Assembly: GCF_002116905.1 (NCBI RefSeq)
Contig: NZ_CP015118.1
Span: 1,054,001-1,118,000, forward strand
DNA length: 64,000 nucleotides
DNA from: Piscinibacter gummiphilus
GTDB taxonomy: Bacteria > Pseudomonadota > Gammaproteobacteria > Burkholderiales > Burkholderiaceae_C
Direction: 5' to 3'
Shown in pieces: positions 7,887 to 15,318 of the stretch. The position numbers and the translations under genes were made by a program. Each line of letters begins with the position of its first letter. Position 1 is the stretch's first letter. The notes beneath the pieces were generated by a model that was given only the letters and a program-made list of their open reading frames with translations, searched no databases and was not told the DNA's origin.

Positions 7887-9032
7887 ATGGACTTCAATTT
7901 CAGCGAAGAGCAGCTGCAGCTGCAGGACGCCATCACCCGTTTCGTGCAGGGCGACTACGACTTCGAGCACCACCGCAAGGTGGTGGCCTCGGCCGACGGC
8001 TGGGACCGCAAGGCCTGGCAGGGCCTGGCCGACCTCGGCGTGCTCGCGATGATCGTGCCGGAAGACCAGGGGGGCCTCGGCTACGGCCCCATCGAGACGC
8101 AGCTGGCGCTGCAGGCCACCGGACCGGCGCTGCTGGCCGAGCCGCTGCTGACCAGCGGCGTGATCGCCACGGCCCTCGTGCGCGACTTCGCGCAGGAGCC
8201 GGTGCGTTCGGAGCTGCTCGGTGAACTCGCCACCGGCGGCCGCATCCTCGTGCTCGCGCACCAGGAGGCCAAGGCACGCGGCGACGTGGCGGTGGTGGAC
8301 ACCACCGCGAAGGCCGACGGCGACGGCGTGGTGCTGAACGGTGCCAAGGCGGTGATCTACCACGCGGCTGCCGCAGACGAGCTGCTCGTGTCGGCGCGCG
8401 AAGGCGACGGCGTGTCGCTGTTCCGCGTGGCCAAGGACACGGCGGGCCTCACGCTGCGTTCGTACGCCACCATCGACGGCCAGCGCGCCGCCGAGGTGCT
8501 GCTGTCGAACGTGAAGGTGCCGGCGTCGGCGCGCCTCGGCGCGGCCGGCCAGGCGCTGCCTGCCATCGAACGTGCGCTCGACATCGGCCTGGCCGCGGTC
8601 ACCGCCGAAGCCGTGGGCATCATGGAGGCCACGGTCAACGCCACGGGCGAGTACCTGAAGACGCGCCAGCAGTTCGGCCAGCCCATCGGCCGCTTCCAGG
8701 CGCTGCAGCACCGCATGGCCGACATGCTGCTGCACCTCGAGCAGGCCCGTTCGATGAGCTACCTCGCGGCGATGGACTGCCAGAACCCCGACGACGACGC
8801 GCGCCGCAAGACGCTGTCGGCCGCGAAGGTCACCATCGGCCAGGCCTGCCGCTTTATCGCGCAGCAGTCCGTGCAGCTGCACGGCGGCATGGGCATGACG
8901 GACGAACTGAACGTGAGCCACTGGTTCAAGCGGCTGCTGGCCATCGAGCTGAGCTTCGGCGACACCGACCTGCACCTGGAGCGGTTCGCGAAGCTGAGCC
9001 AGCGGGCCGCCCTGGAAGCCGCGGCGGCCTGA
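7887..9032 (+). CDS. Acyl-CoA dehydrogenase, small-subunit (PimD) type
   Basis: A 381-residue acyl-CoA dehydrogenase homologue: MDFNFSEEQLQLQDAITRF at the N-terminus, DQGGLGYGPIETQLA, FGQPIGRFQALQHRMADM and the C-terminal HGGMGMTDELNVSHWFKR. It is diverged from its upstream neighbour in the middle domain and lacks the EPGSGSD block there (the matching region reads HQEAKARGDVAV), as expected for the partner subunit. The two together probably form one active enzyme. It is the last fatty-acyl gene of the operon; an 11-bp hairpin follows 8 bp after the stop. Confidence 0.86.
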   Translation: MDFNFSEEQLQLQDAITRFVQGDYDFEHHRKVVASADGWDRKAWQGLADLGVLAMIVPEDQGGLGYGPIETQLALQATGPALLAEPLLTSGVIATALVRDFAQEPVRSELLGELATGGRILVLAHQEAKARGDVAVVDTTAKADGDGVVLNGAKAVIYHAAAADELLVSAREGDGVSLFRVAKDTAGLTLRSYATIDGQRAAEVLLSNVKVPASARLGAAGQALPAIERALDIGLAAVTAEAVGIMEATVNATGEYLKTRQQFGQPIGRFQALQHRMADMLLHLEQARSMSYLAAMDCQNPDDDARRKTLSAAKVTIGQACRFIAQQSVQLHGGMGMTDELNVSHWFKRLLAIELSFGDTDLHLERFAKLSQRAALEAAAA

Positions 9033-9040
9033 GGCCCACC

Positions 9041-9066
9041 CGACTCCGGGGGGCGCCCCGGAGTCG
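9041..9066 (+). terminator. Perfect 11-bp hairpin without U-tract
   Basis: CGACTCCGGGG (9041-9051), loop GGCG, CCCCGGAGTCG (9056-9066). No T-run follows, so it may stabilise the operon 3' end or act with Rho rather than as a full intrinsic terminator. GATAAT at 9081-9086 is a possible -10 for the next gene. Confidence 0.5.
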
Positions 9067-9156
9067 CCCTGTCCATCCTTGATAATCGGTCGCAAACGGG
9101 GCCCGGTTCACGCCGGGCCGAACCGCAACGGCAAGACCGAGACAGGGCAGGTGCAG

Positions 9157-10467
9157 ATGCAGCGCATCGTGATCGTGGGTGGAGGTGCGGGTGGGCTGGC
9201 GTTGGCCACCCAACTGGGCAAGCGGCTGGGCAAGAAGGGCCTCGCGGAAGTCACGCTGGTCGACTCGGCCCGCACCCACGTCTGGAAGCCGTTGCTGCAC
9301 CAGCTGGCCGCGGGCAGCTTCGACACCCACGCCGAGGAGATCGAATACCTCGCACAGGCCCGCTGGAACCACTTCAAGTTCCGCCTCGGCACGCTCGTCG
9401 GCATCGACCGCACGGCCAAGACCGTTCAGCTGGCCGCCAGCTACGACGATGCGGGCCAGGAGATCACCCCGGCCACGCAGCTCGCCTATGACACCCTGGT
9501 GATCGCCGTCGGCAGCCAGACCAACGACTTCGGCACGCTGGGCGCGGCCCAGCACAGCATCAAGCTCGACAGTCCGCAGGCCGCGCGCCACTTCAACGAC
9601 CGGCTGATCAACGCCTGCATCCGCGCGCAGAGCGTGCCCCGCGGCGCAGGCACTGGCCGCCTGACGGTGGCCATCGTGGGCGGTGGCGCCACCGGCGTGG
9701 AGCTGGCGGCGGAACTGCATGCCGCGGCCCGCGTGCTCGCCAACTTCGGCTTCGACCACATCCACCCCGAGAAGGACCTGCAGATCGTGCTGGTCGAGGC
9801 CGCGCCGCGCCTGCTGTCGCAGCTGCCCGAACGCCTGAGCGAATCGGCGGTGCGCGAGCTGCGCAAGCTCGCGATCGAGGTGCACACGAACGAGAAGGTC
9901 GTGGAGGTCACCGCCGACAGCCTGAAGATGGCCAGCGGCCGCGTGGTGGGTTCGTCGCTCACCGTGTGGGCCGCGGGTGTGAAGGCGGGCGACTTCCTGA
10001 AGACGCTCGGCGGCGACGACCCACTCGAGACCAATCGCCTGAACCAGCTGCTGGTCAACGGCAACCTGCAGACCTCGCGCGACCCGTCCATCTACGCCTT
10101 CGGCGATTGCGCCGCGTGCCCGCAGCCCGACGGCACCTGGGTGCCGCCGCGCGCGCAGGCCGCGTACCAGCAGGCCATGTACCTCGCACGGGCGCTGCCC
10201 CGCCTGATCCGCGGTGACACGGCCACGCCGTTCGTGTTCAAGGACCAGGGCTCGCTCGTGTCCCTCTCCGAGTATTCGTCGGTGGGCAGCCTGATGGGCA
10301 GCCTCACGCGCGGCAGCCTGTTCATCGAGGGCCGCATCGCGCAGTTCATGTACTGGTCGCTGCACAAGCAGCATCAGCTGGCGCTGGGCGGGTGGAAGAA
10401 GATGATCCTGATCACCTTGTCGGAGATGCTGGACCGGACGCATCGGCCGCGGATCAAGCTGCACTGA
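9157..10467 (+). CDS. Type II NADH:quinone oxidoreductase-like FAD protein
   Basis: A 436-residue FAD/NAD(P)-dependent oxidoreductase. The FAD dinucleotide motif is IVIVGGGAGGLALA at the N-terminus; the second, NADH-binding motif is AIVGGGATGVELAAELH near residue 175. FGDCAACPQPDGTWVPPRAQ is the C-terminal FAD signature, and the extreme C-terminus has the amphipathic character of membrane-associated Ndh. Start at ATG 9157 follows AGGT; longer in-frame starts begin in the promoter. Type II dehydrogenases pass electrons from NADH to quinone without proton pumping. It may reoxidise NADH made by the upstream operon, but it likely has its own promoter. Confidence 0.85.
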   Translation: MQRIVIVGGGAGGLALATQLGKRLGKKGLAEVTLVDSARTHVWKPLLHQLAAGSFDTHAEEIEYLAQARWNHFKFRLGTLVGIDRTAKTVQLAASYDDAGQEITPATQLAYDTLVIAVGSQTNDFGTLGAAQHSIKLDSPQAARHFNDRLINACIRAQSVPRGAGTGRLTVAIVGGGATGVELAAELHAAARVLANFGFDHIHPEKDLQIVLVEAAPRLLSQLPERLSESAVRELRKLAIEVHTNEKVVEVTADSLKMASGRVVGSSLTVWAAGVKAGDFLKTLGGDDPLETNRLNQLLVNGNLQTSRDPSIYAFGDCAACPQPDGTWVPPRAQAAYQQAMYLARALPRLIRGDTATPFVFKDQGSLVSLSEYSSVGSLMGSLTRGSLFIEGRIAQFMYWSLHKQHQLALGGWKKMILITLSEMLDRTHRPRIKLH

Positions 10468-10498
10468 CCGGGCACGCGGTTGACAGGGGGGCGAGTCG

Positions 10499-11125
10499 AT
10501 GCCGTACATCCTGCTTCTCCTGGTCATCCTCGGTTTCTGGGCCCTGTTCGCTTTGGTCGCGGCCAGGGGCGTGGTCGCCGTGGTGAATGCCGTGCGTCCG
10601 CACGTCTCGACACGCGCCTTGCCGGAGAAGTCCCGGCGACGGTGGTTCGCCATCACCTGGGTGGCCTGTGCCTGCTTCATTCCCGCGGGATGCTGGCACC
10701 ATCAGTCGGTGGGCTACGTGCGGCAGGCCGTTCCTCCGGAGCTGGAGATCGACGAGCTGGTCTATCGAGAGGCGTCGTTCCTGGGCGATTGCCGAATCGG
10801 GGTCTTCAGGTTGTCGGCGCAGACGATGGCGCGTGTGCGCGATGAGGGGCTGTCGTTCCTCCAGACTGCGCGGTCCGGGCGGCATGAATCGATGTATCCC
10901 CGTGCAGGCTTCAGCTACGAGGCCTGGCGCCGGACCCCGCCGGAGCCCAGGAACGAGCGCGATGTCATGCAGGCGAGGTGGTGTCTCGGCCACAAGCCTT
11001 CCGCCCTCGAGGACATCTATGCCGTGCTGGACCGGGAGGGTGGTTACCTGACCGTCGACGGCAGCGAGAAGGACCTCGTCCTGCTGCCGCGCCTGGGTTT
11101 GCTCGTGGTGTCGCTCAAGGCGTAG
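10499..11125 (+). CDS. Unknown membrane protein, first of a tandem paralogous pair
   Basis: Function not recognised. 208 residues: two hydrophobic segments (residues about 2-25 and 50-65) and a soluble C-terminal region. It shares a clear pattern with the next gene: LEI then LV, GDCRIGVFRLSAQTMARV, a later CLGH, and the end LVLLPRLGLLVVSLK. Two cysteines are conserved between the pair, suggesting a disulphide if the domain is periplasmic. The gene uses more TTG, AGG and CGA codons than its neighbours, a mild hint of recent arrival. GGGGGCG precedes ATG 10499, a weak ribosome binding site. Confidence 0.7.
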   Translation: MPYILLLLVILGFWALFALVAARGVVAVVNAVRPHVSTRALPEKSRRRWFAITWVACACFIPAGCWHHQSVGYVRQAVPPELEIDELVYREASFLGDCRIGVFRLSAQTMARVRDEGLSFLQTARSGRHESMYPRAGFSYEAWRRTPPEPRNERDVMQARWCLGHKPSALEDIYAVLDREGGYLTVDGSEKDLVLLPRLGLLVVSLKA

Positions 11126-11136
11126 CGAGGATCGCC

Positions 11137-11760
11137 ATGACACCCTTCGACCACCCCTTTGCCACCCTGCTCCTGTGGGTCGCAGGGATCGCTTTGGCGG
11201 CCTACCTCATCACATGGACGTGGATGACGCTGCTCAGGACACTGTGCCCCCCAGCTGGGCGGCGCAAGGAGCCCGGGCCGGGAGCCGGCTTCGGTTTCGC
11301 CATCGCCTGGCTCGTCACCGCCGTCATGCTGCCGTGGCTCTGGGGCCGTGGTGTCACGCTGCTGGCAGCGGTCCAGTCCGTCCCGGCCCAGTTGGAGATC
11401 GCGGGCCTGGTCTCCCACGGCCGACCCGGCGGGGGGAACTGCAGCATCACGATCTTTCGCCTGTCCGATTCGACGGTGGCCCGCGTGCAACGGCTCGGAC
11501 TGTCGTCGCTGGCGGATGTCACCGAGGGCCGGGCCAGTCATGGGCGGCGCCTTCCTGATTGGGGCACGGTGCACGCGCGGTACATCGACGACGATTCGGC
11601 CGTGAACGCGATCCACTGCATCGGGCATGGAGCCGACCTGCTGAGGGCCGTGGCTCCCGGGATTGTTCACACCGGAGGCTTTCACGCCGCCGATGTGGTC
11701 CATCAACTCGTGCTCGTGCCGGCCACCGGATTGCTGATGGTCGGCCAGAAGATCGACTAG
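11137..11760 (+). CDS. Unknown membrane protein, second of a tandem paralogous pair
   Basis: 207 residues, almost the same length as its upstream paralogue, starting at ATG 11137 after GAGG, 11 bp beyond the previous stop. Two N-terminal membrane segments (about residues 8-30 and 50-70) precede a soluble region with LEIAGLV, GNCSITIFRLSDSTVARV, HCIGHG and QLVLVPATGLLMVGQK. These line up with the first copy in order and spacing; identity is low, so the duplication is old or the copies have diverged. Function unknown. The layout suggests a two-gene operon encoding a heteromer. Confidence 0.7.
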   Translation: MTPFDHPFATLLLWVAGIALAAYLITWTWMTLLRTLCPPAGRRKEPGPGAGFGFAIAWLVTAVMLPWLWGRGVTLLAAVQSVPAQLEIAGLVSHGRPGGGNCSITIFRLSDSTVARVQRLGLSSLADVTEGRASHGRRLPDWGTVHARYIDDDSAVNAIHCIGHGADLLRAVAPGIVHTGGFHAADVVHQLVLVPATGLLMVGQKID

Positions 11761-11855
11761 TTCAGGGTTTTTACCGAGATGGGCGTTGTCGATTCGCGCT
11801 TCCGTGCTTCGACGTCAGGATGTCCCATCCCTCTACGTCCACTGAAAGGTTCATC

Positions 11856-12302
11856 ATGACCACCGGCACCGTTCGCCTCCACCGTGTTCTCCGCTGCCCG
11901 CCCGAGCGTGTCTACCGCGCCTTCGTGGAGCCCGACGCGTACGCGCGCTGGCTCCCCCCGCATGGCTTCACCGGTCAAGTCCACGAGATGGACGCGCGCG
12001 TGGGCGGCCGCTACCGCATGAGTTTCCGCAACTTCAGCAGCGGCAACAGCCATTCCTTCGGCGGCGAGTACCTGGAACTGGTGCCTGGCGAGAAGGTGCG
12101 CTACACCGCGCGTTTCGACGACCCGAACCTGCCGGGGCAGATGCAGACCACGATCACGCTGAAGGCGGTGTCGTGCGGCACCGAGGTCACCGCGGTGCAG
12201 GAAGGCATCCCCGAGATGATTCCCACCGAGATGTGCTACCTGGGCTGGCAGGAGTCGCTGCTGCACCTGGCGCAGCTCGTGGAGCCCGAGATTCCGGGCT
12301 GA
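11856..12302 (+). CDS. SRPBCC / AHSA1-domain protein
   Basis: A 148-residue single-domain protein of the START-like (SRPBCC) fold, AHSA1/YndB type: LHRVLRCPPERVYRAFVEP and WLPPHGF at the N-terminus, GGRYRMSFRN in the middle, GGEYLELVPGEKVRYTARFD, and the C-terminal helix GWQESLLHLAQLVE. Such proteins bind small hydrophobic ligands or act as stress-related accessory factors; the ligand is unknown. ATG 11856 follows AAAGG at good spacing. It is convergent with the zinc-ribbon gene, the two separated by a long inverted repeat. Confidence 0.85.
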   Translation: MTTGTVRLHRVLRCPPERVYRAFVEPDAYARWLPPHGFTGQVHEMDARVGGRYRMSFRNFSSGNSHSFGGEYLELVPGEKVRYTARFDDPNLPGQMQTTITLKAVSCGTEVTAVQEGIPEMIPTEMCYLGWQESLLHLAQLVEPEIPG

Positions 12303-12320
12303 TCCCCACGCCCCCATGTT

Positions 12321-12410
12321 GTCATCCCGGCGGAGACCGGGACCCTGGGCGTGCTCGGAGGCGCCGCTCGTCGAACCGGCGCCCAAGATCCCGGCCTTCA
12401 CCGGGATGAC
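12321..12410. repeat. REP-like inverted repeat at a convergent junction
   Basis: Arms of 30 bp (12321-12350 and 12381-12410, 25 of 30 positions complementary) flank a 30-nt loop. The outer ends read GTCATCCCGGCG and CACCGGGATGAC. The same family appears at 42.3-42.8 kb. It occupies the gap between two convergent genes and could end transcription from either side. Confidence 0.75.
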
Positions 12411-12425
12411 GGTTCTGTTGATGCG

Positions 12426-12710
12426 TCAGTCGAAGATGTCGCTGAGCCACGACTTCTTGCGGTAGTGGCCACCGTGCTGGCGCTTGCCGAAGTCGGAGTC
12501 GTCGAAGTCGCGGCGGTGTTGCTGCGGATAGGGTTGCTGGGGCGCCTGCTGGGGCGCGGGGGCTTGTGCGGGGCCCGCCGACAGCTGGATCAGCTTGTCG
12601 AGTTCGCCCCGGTCGAGCCAGACGCCGCGGCACTTGGGGCAGTAGTCGATCTCCACGCCCTGACGTTCGGACATCAGCAGCGTGGATTCCGGGCACACCG
12701 GACATTGCAT
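12426..12710 (-). CDS. Zinc-ribbon (zf-TFIIB) protein
   Basis: 94 residues. CPVC at residues 3-6 and CPKC near residue 24 form a four-cysteine zinc ribbon, followed by GVWLDRGELDKLIQL, the zf-TFIIB family signature. The rest is a Gln/Pro-rich linker and a basic tail ending KKSWLSDIFD. ATG 12710 follows GGAG at 6-nt spacing. Proteins of this family are widespread and uncharacterised. It follows the ybdK-like gene by 62 bp and may share its transcript. Confidence 0.85.
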   Translation of the reverse strand: MQCPVCPESTLLMSERQGVEIDYCPKCRGVWLDRGELDKLIQLSAGPAQAPAPQQAPQQPYPQQHRRDFDDSDFGKRQHGGHYRKKSWLSDIFD

Positions 12711-12772
12711 GGGGATCTCCCGAGAAGCCAATCGACTCCTTGGGAGTCGCGCGCGCCGGGGGAGTTCCGCCG

Positions 12773-13885
12773 TCAGCCCATCCAGCGTTCCGTGGCGCCT
12801 TCCACCACCGCCGACAGCTGCAGCCCCTTCGCCTTCTGCTGCCGCAGCCACGTGGCATCGTTGCCCGCGAAGACGCTGTCGCGCAGCAGGTTGCTGGCGT
12901 CGAGCGCCTTGCGGTCCAGCGCGTGTTCGTCGATGCGCGCGAGCGTGCGGATGATGTCGTCGCGCAGCTTCGAGCGCTGCTTGGTCTTCGGGTCGACGAT
13001 CTCGCCCTCGAGGCCGAAGCGGCACGCCTGGAAGCGGTTGAAGGTGTAGACGAGGTAGTCGTCTTCCTCGGGTTCGAACGGGCGTTCCTCGCGCAGGTAG
13101 CTGCAGATGCACTGCAGGTAGCAGGCGAGCGCCGCGGCCTTGTCGACGGTGAGCGGCGTGTCGCACACGCGCAGCTCGATGGTGCCGAACTCGGGCTTCG
13201 GGCGGATGTCCCAGTAGAAGTCCTTCATCGACTTGACGACACCGGTGCTGGTCATCTTGTCGAAGTAGTGGCCGAACTCGTCCCAGCTGCGCACGAAGGG
13301 TGCGCGGCCCGACAGCGGGAAGGCGAACACGGAATTCAGGCGGGCCGAGTCGAAGCCGGTGTCGACGCCCTGCACGAACGGCGACGAGGCGCTGAGCGCG
13401 ATGAAGTGCGGCACGTAGCGCGACAGTGCGTGCAGCAGCCACAGGGCCTTGTCGCCATCTTCGCAGCCCACGTGCACGTGCTGGCCGAACACGGTGAACT
13501 GCTTCGCGAGGTAGCCGTACAGGTCGTTGAGGTACTCGAAGCGTTCGGTGGGGAAGATCTGCTGGTCGCTCCAGTGCTGGTACGCGTGCGTGCCCCCGCC
13601 GGCGATGCCGATGTTGAGCCGGCGCGCGGCCTGCGAGAGCTGCTCGCGCAGGTCGTTCAGCTCGGCGCGCAGTGGCGAGAACTCGCGCTGCACCGAGCTG
13701 CCGATCTCGATCATGCTGCGCGTGATCTCGGGCTTCACGTCCCACGCGCCGGTGTGCTTGTCGAGCAGGCGCAGCAGGTCCTGGGCCTGGGGGGACAGGT
13801 CGAAGTCGTGGGTGCTGACGAGCTGCAGCTCGAGCTCGACGCCGAGGGTCAGGGGTTCGGAGGAGGTGAACTCGGCGAGTGGCAT
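12773..13885 (-). CDS. YbdK-type carboxylate-amine ligase (glutamate-cysteine ligase family 2)
   Basis: 370 residues. TLGVELELQLV at the N-terminus is the ATP-grasp-like GCS2 motif; GGGTHAYQHW, FGQHVHVGCEDGDKALWLLH and FGTIELRVCDTP are family landmarks with Glu/His metal ligands. E. coli YbdK has weak glutamate-cysteine ligase activity; the true substrate of this branch is uncertain. Its ATG shares one base with the stop of the antiporter gene (TGATG), so the two are translationally coupled. Confidence 0.88.
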   Translation of the reverse strand: MPLAEFTSSEPLTLGVELELQLVSTHDFDLSPQAQDLLRLLDKHTGAWDVKPEITRSMIEIGSSVQREFSPLRAELNDLREQLSQAARRLNIGIAGGGTHAYQHWSDQQIFPTERFEYLNDLYGYLAKQFTVFGQHVHVGCEDGDKALWLLHALSRYVPHFIALSASSPFVQGVDTGFDSARLNSVFAFPLSGRAPFVRSWDEFGHYFDKMTSTGVVKSMKDFYWDIRPKPEFGTIELRVCDTPLTVDKAAALACYLQCICSYLREERPFEPEEDDYLVYTFNRFQACRFGLEGEIVDPKTKQRSKLRDDIIRTLARIDEHALDRKALDASNLLRDSVFAGNDATWLRQQKAKGLQLSAVVEGATERWMG

Positions 13886-15177
13886 CAGGTGTCCTTCGTC
13901 TTGGCGTGGGGGCACTCGTCGGCGAGCGTCTTCAGGGACCACTGTGTGAGCATGGGCCCCACGAGGTGCAGCACGGTGGTGGCCACCAGCAGGGCCTGCA
14001 GCATCTGCGGGTCGATGCCGGGCAGCTCGGCGGTCCAGCCGAGCGTGTCGGCCGTGAGCAGCACGGCGAGGCTGCTCATGGGCTGCAGCGCGAGGATGAG
14101 GGCGAGGCCCTGGCGCATGCTCATGCCGCTCGACTTGGCGAGCAGCGACACGGCCAGGGCCTTGCCCACGAGGCGCGCGACGATGATGGCGACGACCCAC
14201 GGCCACAGCGTCATGACGCCGTCGAGCGTGAACAGCATGCCGAGGGAGATGAACAGCAGCACGCCCAGCGCCGCGCCCGCGGAGCCGAGGTGGGGCTCGA
14301 CGGTGAGGGCGTGGCCCATCTTGCGGCGCGCGGTCATGCCGGCCACCAGCAGGGCCAGCAGCGGGGAGAGCTTCCACTGCGCGGCCAGCATGGCGGCGAG
14401 GATCACGACGGCGATCTGCAGCACCGGCGCGGCGGCGTCGCCGCGCACGAGCTCGGTGAGCTTCGACAGCAGCCAGCCCGCGGCCAGGCCGAGGATGAAC
14501 GAGCCGGCCACGACGAACACGGCGCCGAACGCGGCCACCAGCAGCTCGTCGCTCCAGCTGGGGGCGTCGGCCGCGGCGAGCACGCGCCAGGCCTTGATGG
14601 CGACCATGGTCAGCACGCAGTTGATGGACGTGGTGATCAGCAGCCGTTCGGTGACCTGGCCGCGAGGCCGCAGCTCGTGCACGAGGCCGAGCGTGATGAC
14701 GGGTGACGTGGACATGGCCACCGCGCCGGCCAGCACCGCCGACACGAGCGGCGCGCCCATCGCGTGCAGCACGACGGTGACGCAGATGCCCGCGAACGCG
14801 CCTTCGAGCACGCAGGTGAGGGCGACCGCGGGGTTGTCGATGAGCCAGCGCGGCCGGATGCGGCTGCCGAGTTCGAACACGAGCACGCCGATGGCGAGGT
14901 CGATCAGGGGCTTCCACGGGTCGAGGTCGGTGCGCTCGAGCAGGCGGAAGGCGAGCGGGCTGGCGAGCGCGCCGGTGATCATGTGGCCGAGCATGCGCGG
15001 CAGGTGAAGGCGCCGGTGCAGCGCCTCGCCGAGCACGACCGCGACGAGCAGGACGATGGCGAAGCCGAGCACCGGATCGGCCCCGCGCAGGCCGTCGAGT
15101 GTCCACAGCGCGGCCGACGGCGACGAGGCCGCCGAGGCGGGCGCGAGCCAGGTGTCGATGGCAGGGGTGTTGGGCAT
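13885..15177 (-). CDS. CPA2-family cation:proton antiporter
   Basis: 430 residues with about 12 membrane segments, in the order expected for the Na+/H+ exchanger domain: LGEALHRRLHLPRMLGHMI, IGVLVFELGSRI, GAVAMSTSPVITLGLV and a C-terminal LALQPMSSLAVLL. There is no TrkA-N domain, so it is the short form rather than KefB/KefC. It probably exchanges Na+ or K+ for protons in the inner membrane. The coupling to the YbdK-like ligase is notable because KefC-type antiporters respond to glutathione and YbdK is related to glutathione synthesis enzymes; that link is inference. Confidence 0.85.
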   Translation of the reverse strand: MPNTPAIDTWLAPASAASSPSAALWTLDGLRGADPVLGFAIVLLVAVVLGEALHRRLHLPRMLGHMITGALASPLAFRLLERTDLDPWKPLIDLAIGVLVFELGSRIRPRWLIDNPAVALTCVLEGAFAGICVTVVLHAMGAPLVSAVLAGAVAMSTSPVITLGLVHELRPRGQVTERLLITTSINCVLTMVAIKAWRVLAAADAPSWSDELLVAAFGAVFVVAGSFILGLAAGWLLSKLTELVRGDAAAPVLQIAVVILAAMLAAQWKLSPLLALLVAGMTARRKMGHALTVEPHLGSAGAALGVLLFISLGMLFTLDGVMTLWPWVVAIIVARLVGKALAVSLLAKSSGMSMRQGLALILALQPMSSLAVLLTADTLGWTAELPGIDPQMLQALLVATTVLHLVGPMLTQWSLKTLADECPHAKTKDT

Positions 15178-15241
15178 CGGCCGATCCTAGCCGACGCTTC
15201 CGGCCACCGGAACGCCCGGTGGGGTCTTTATCATCACGTCC

Positions 15242-15269
15242 CTTGAAAGGCGCCGAGCGGCCCCGATAT
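15242..15269 (+). promoter_or_regulatory. Heat-shock (sigma32) promoter of htpG
   Basis: CTTGAAA (15242-15248) and CCCCGATAT (15261-15269), 12 nt apart, closely match the sigma32 consensus CTTGAAA / CCCCATNT. htpG is a known RpoH-regulated gene in other proteobacteria. Expected transcription start is about 15275. Confidence 0.8.
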
Positions 15270-15272
15270 GGT

Positions 15273-15302
15273 GGGGGCCTTTTTTCGCGCGCCCCCTTTT
15301 TT
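15273..15302 (+). terminator. Terminator-like hairpin in the htpG 5' region
   Basis: GGGGGC (15273-15278), 12-nt loop, GCCCCC (15291-15296), then six T. It lies after the sigma32 promoter and before the htpG start, where a terminator is unexpected. A transcript starting at about 15275 would lack part of the left arm. Confidence 0.5.
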
Positions 15303-15318
15303 GCTTCACAGAACGACC

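Noticed and set aside
6597..9095. Minus-strand open frame of 832 codons over the acyl-CoA dehydrogenases
   Set aside because: Antisense shadow of two well-supported genes; no family motif and no ribosome site.
12566..15007. Plus-strand open frame of 813 codons opposite the ligase and antiporter
   Set aside because: Shadow of real minus-strand genes; Ser/Arg-rich without domains.
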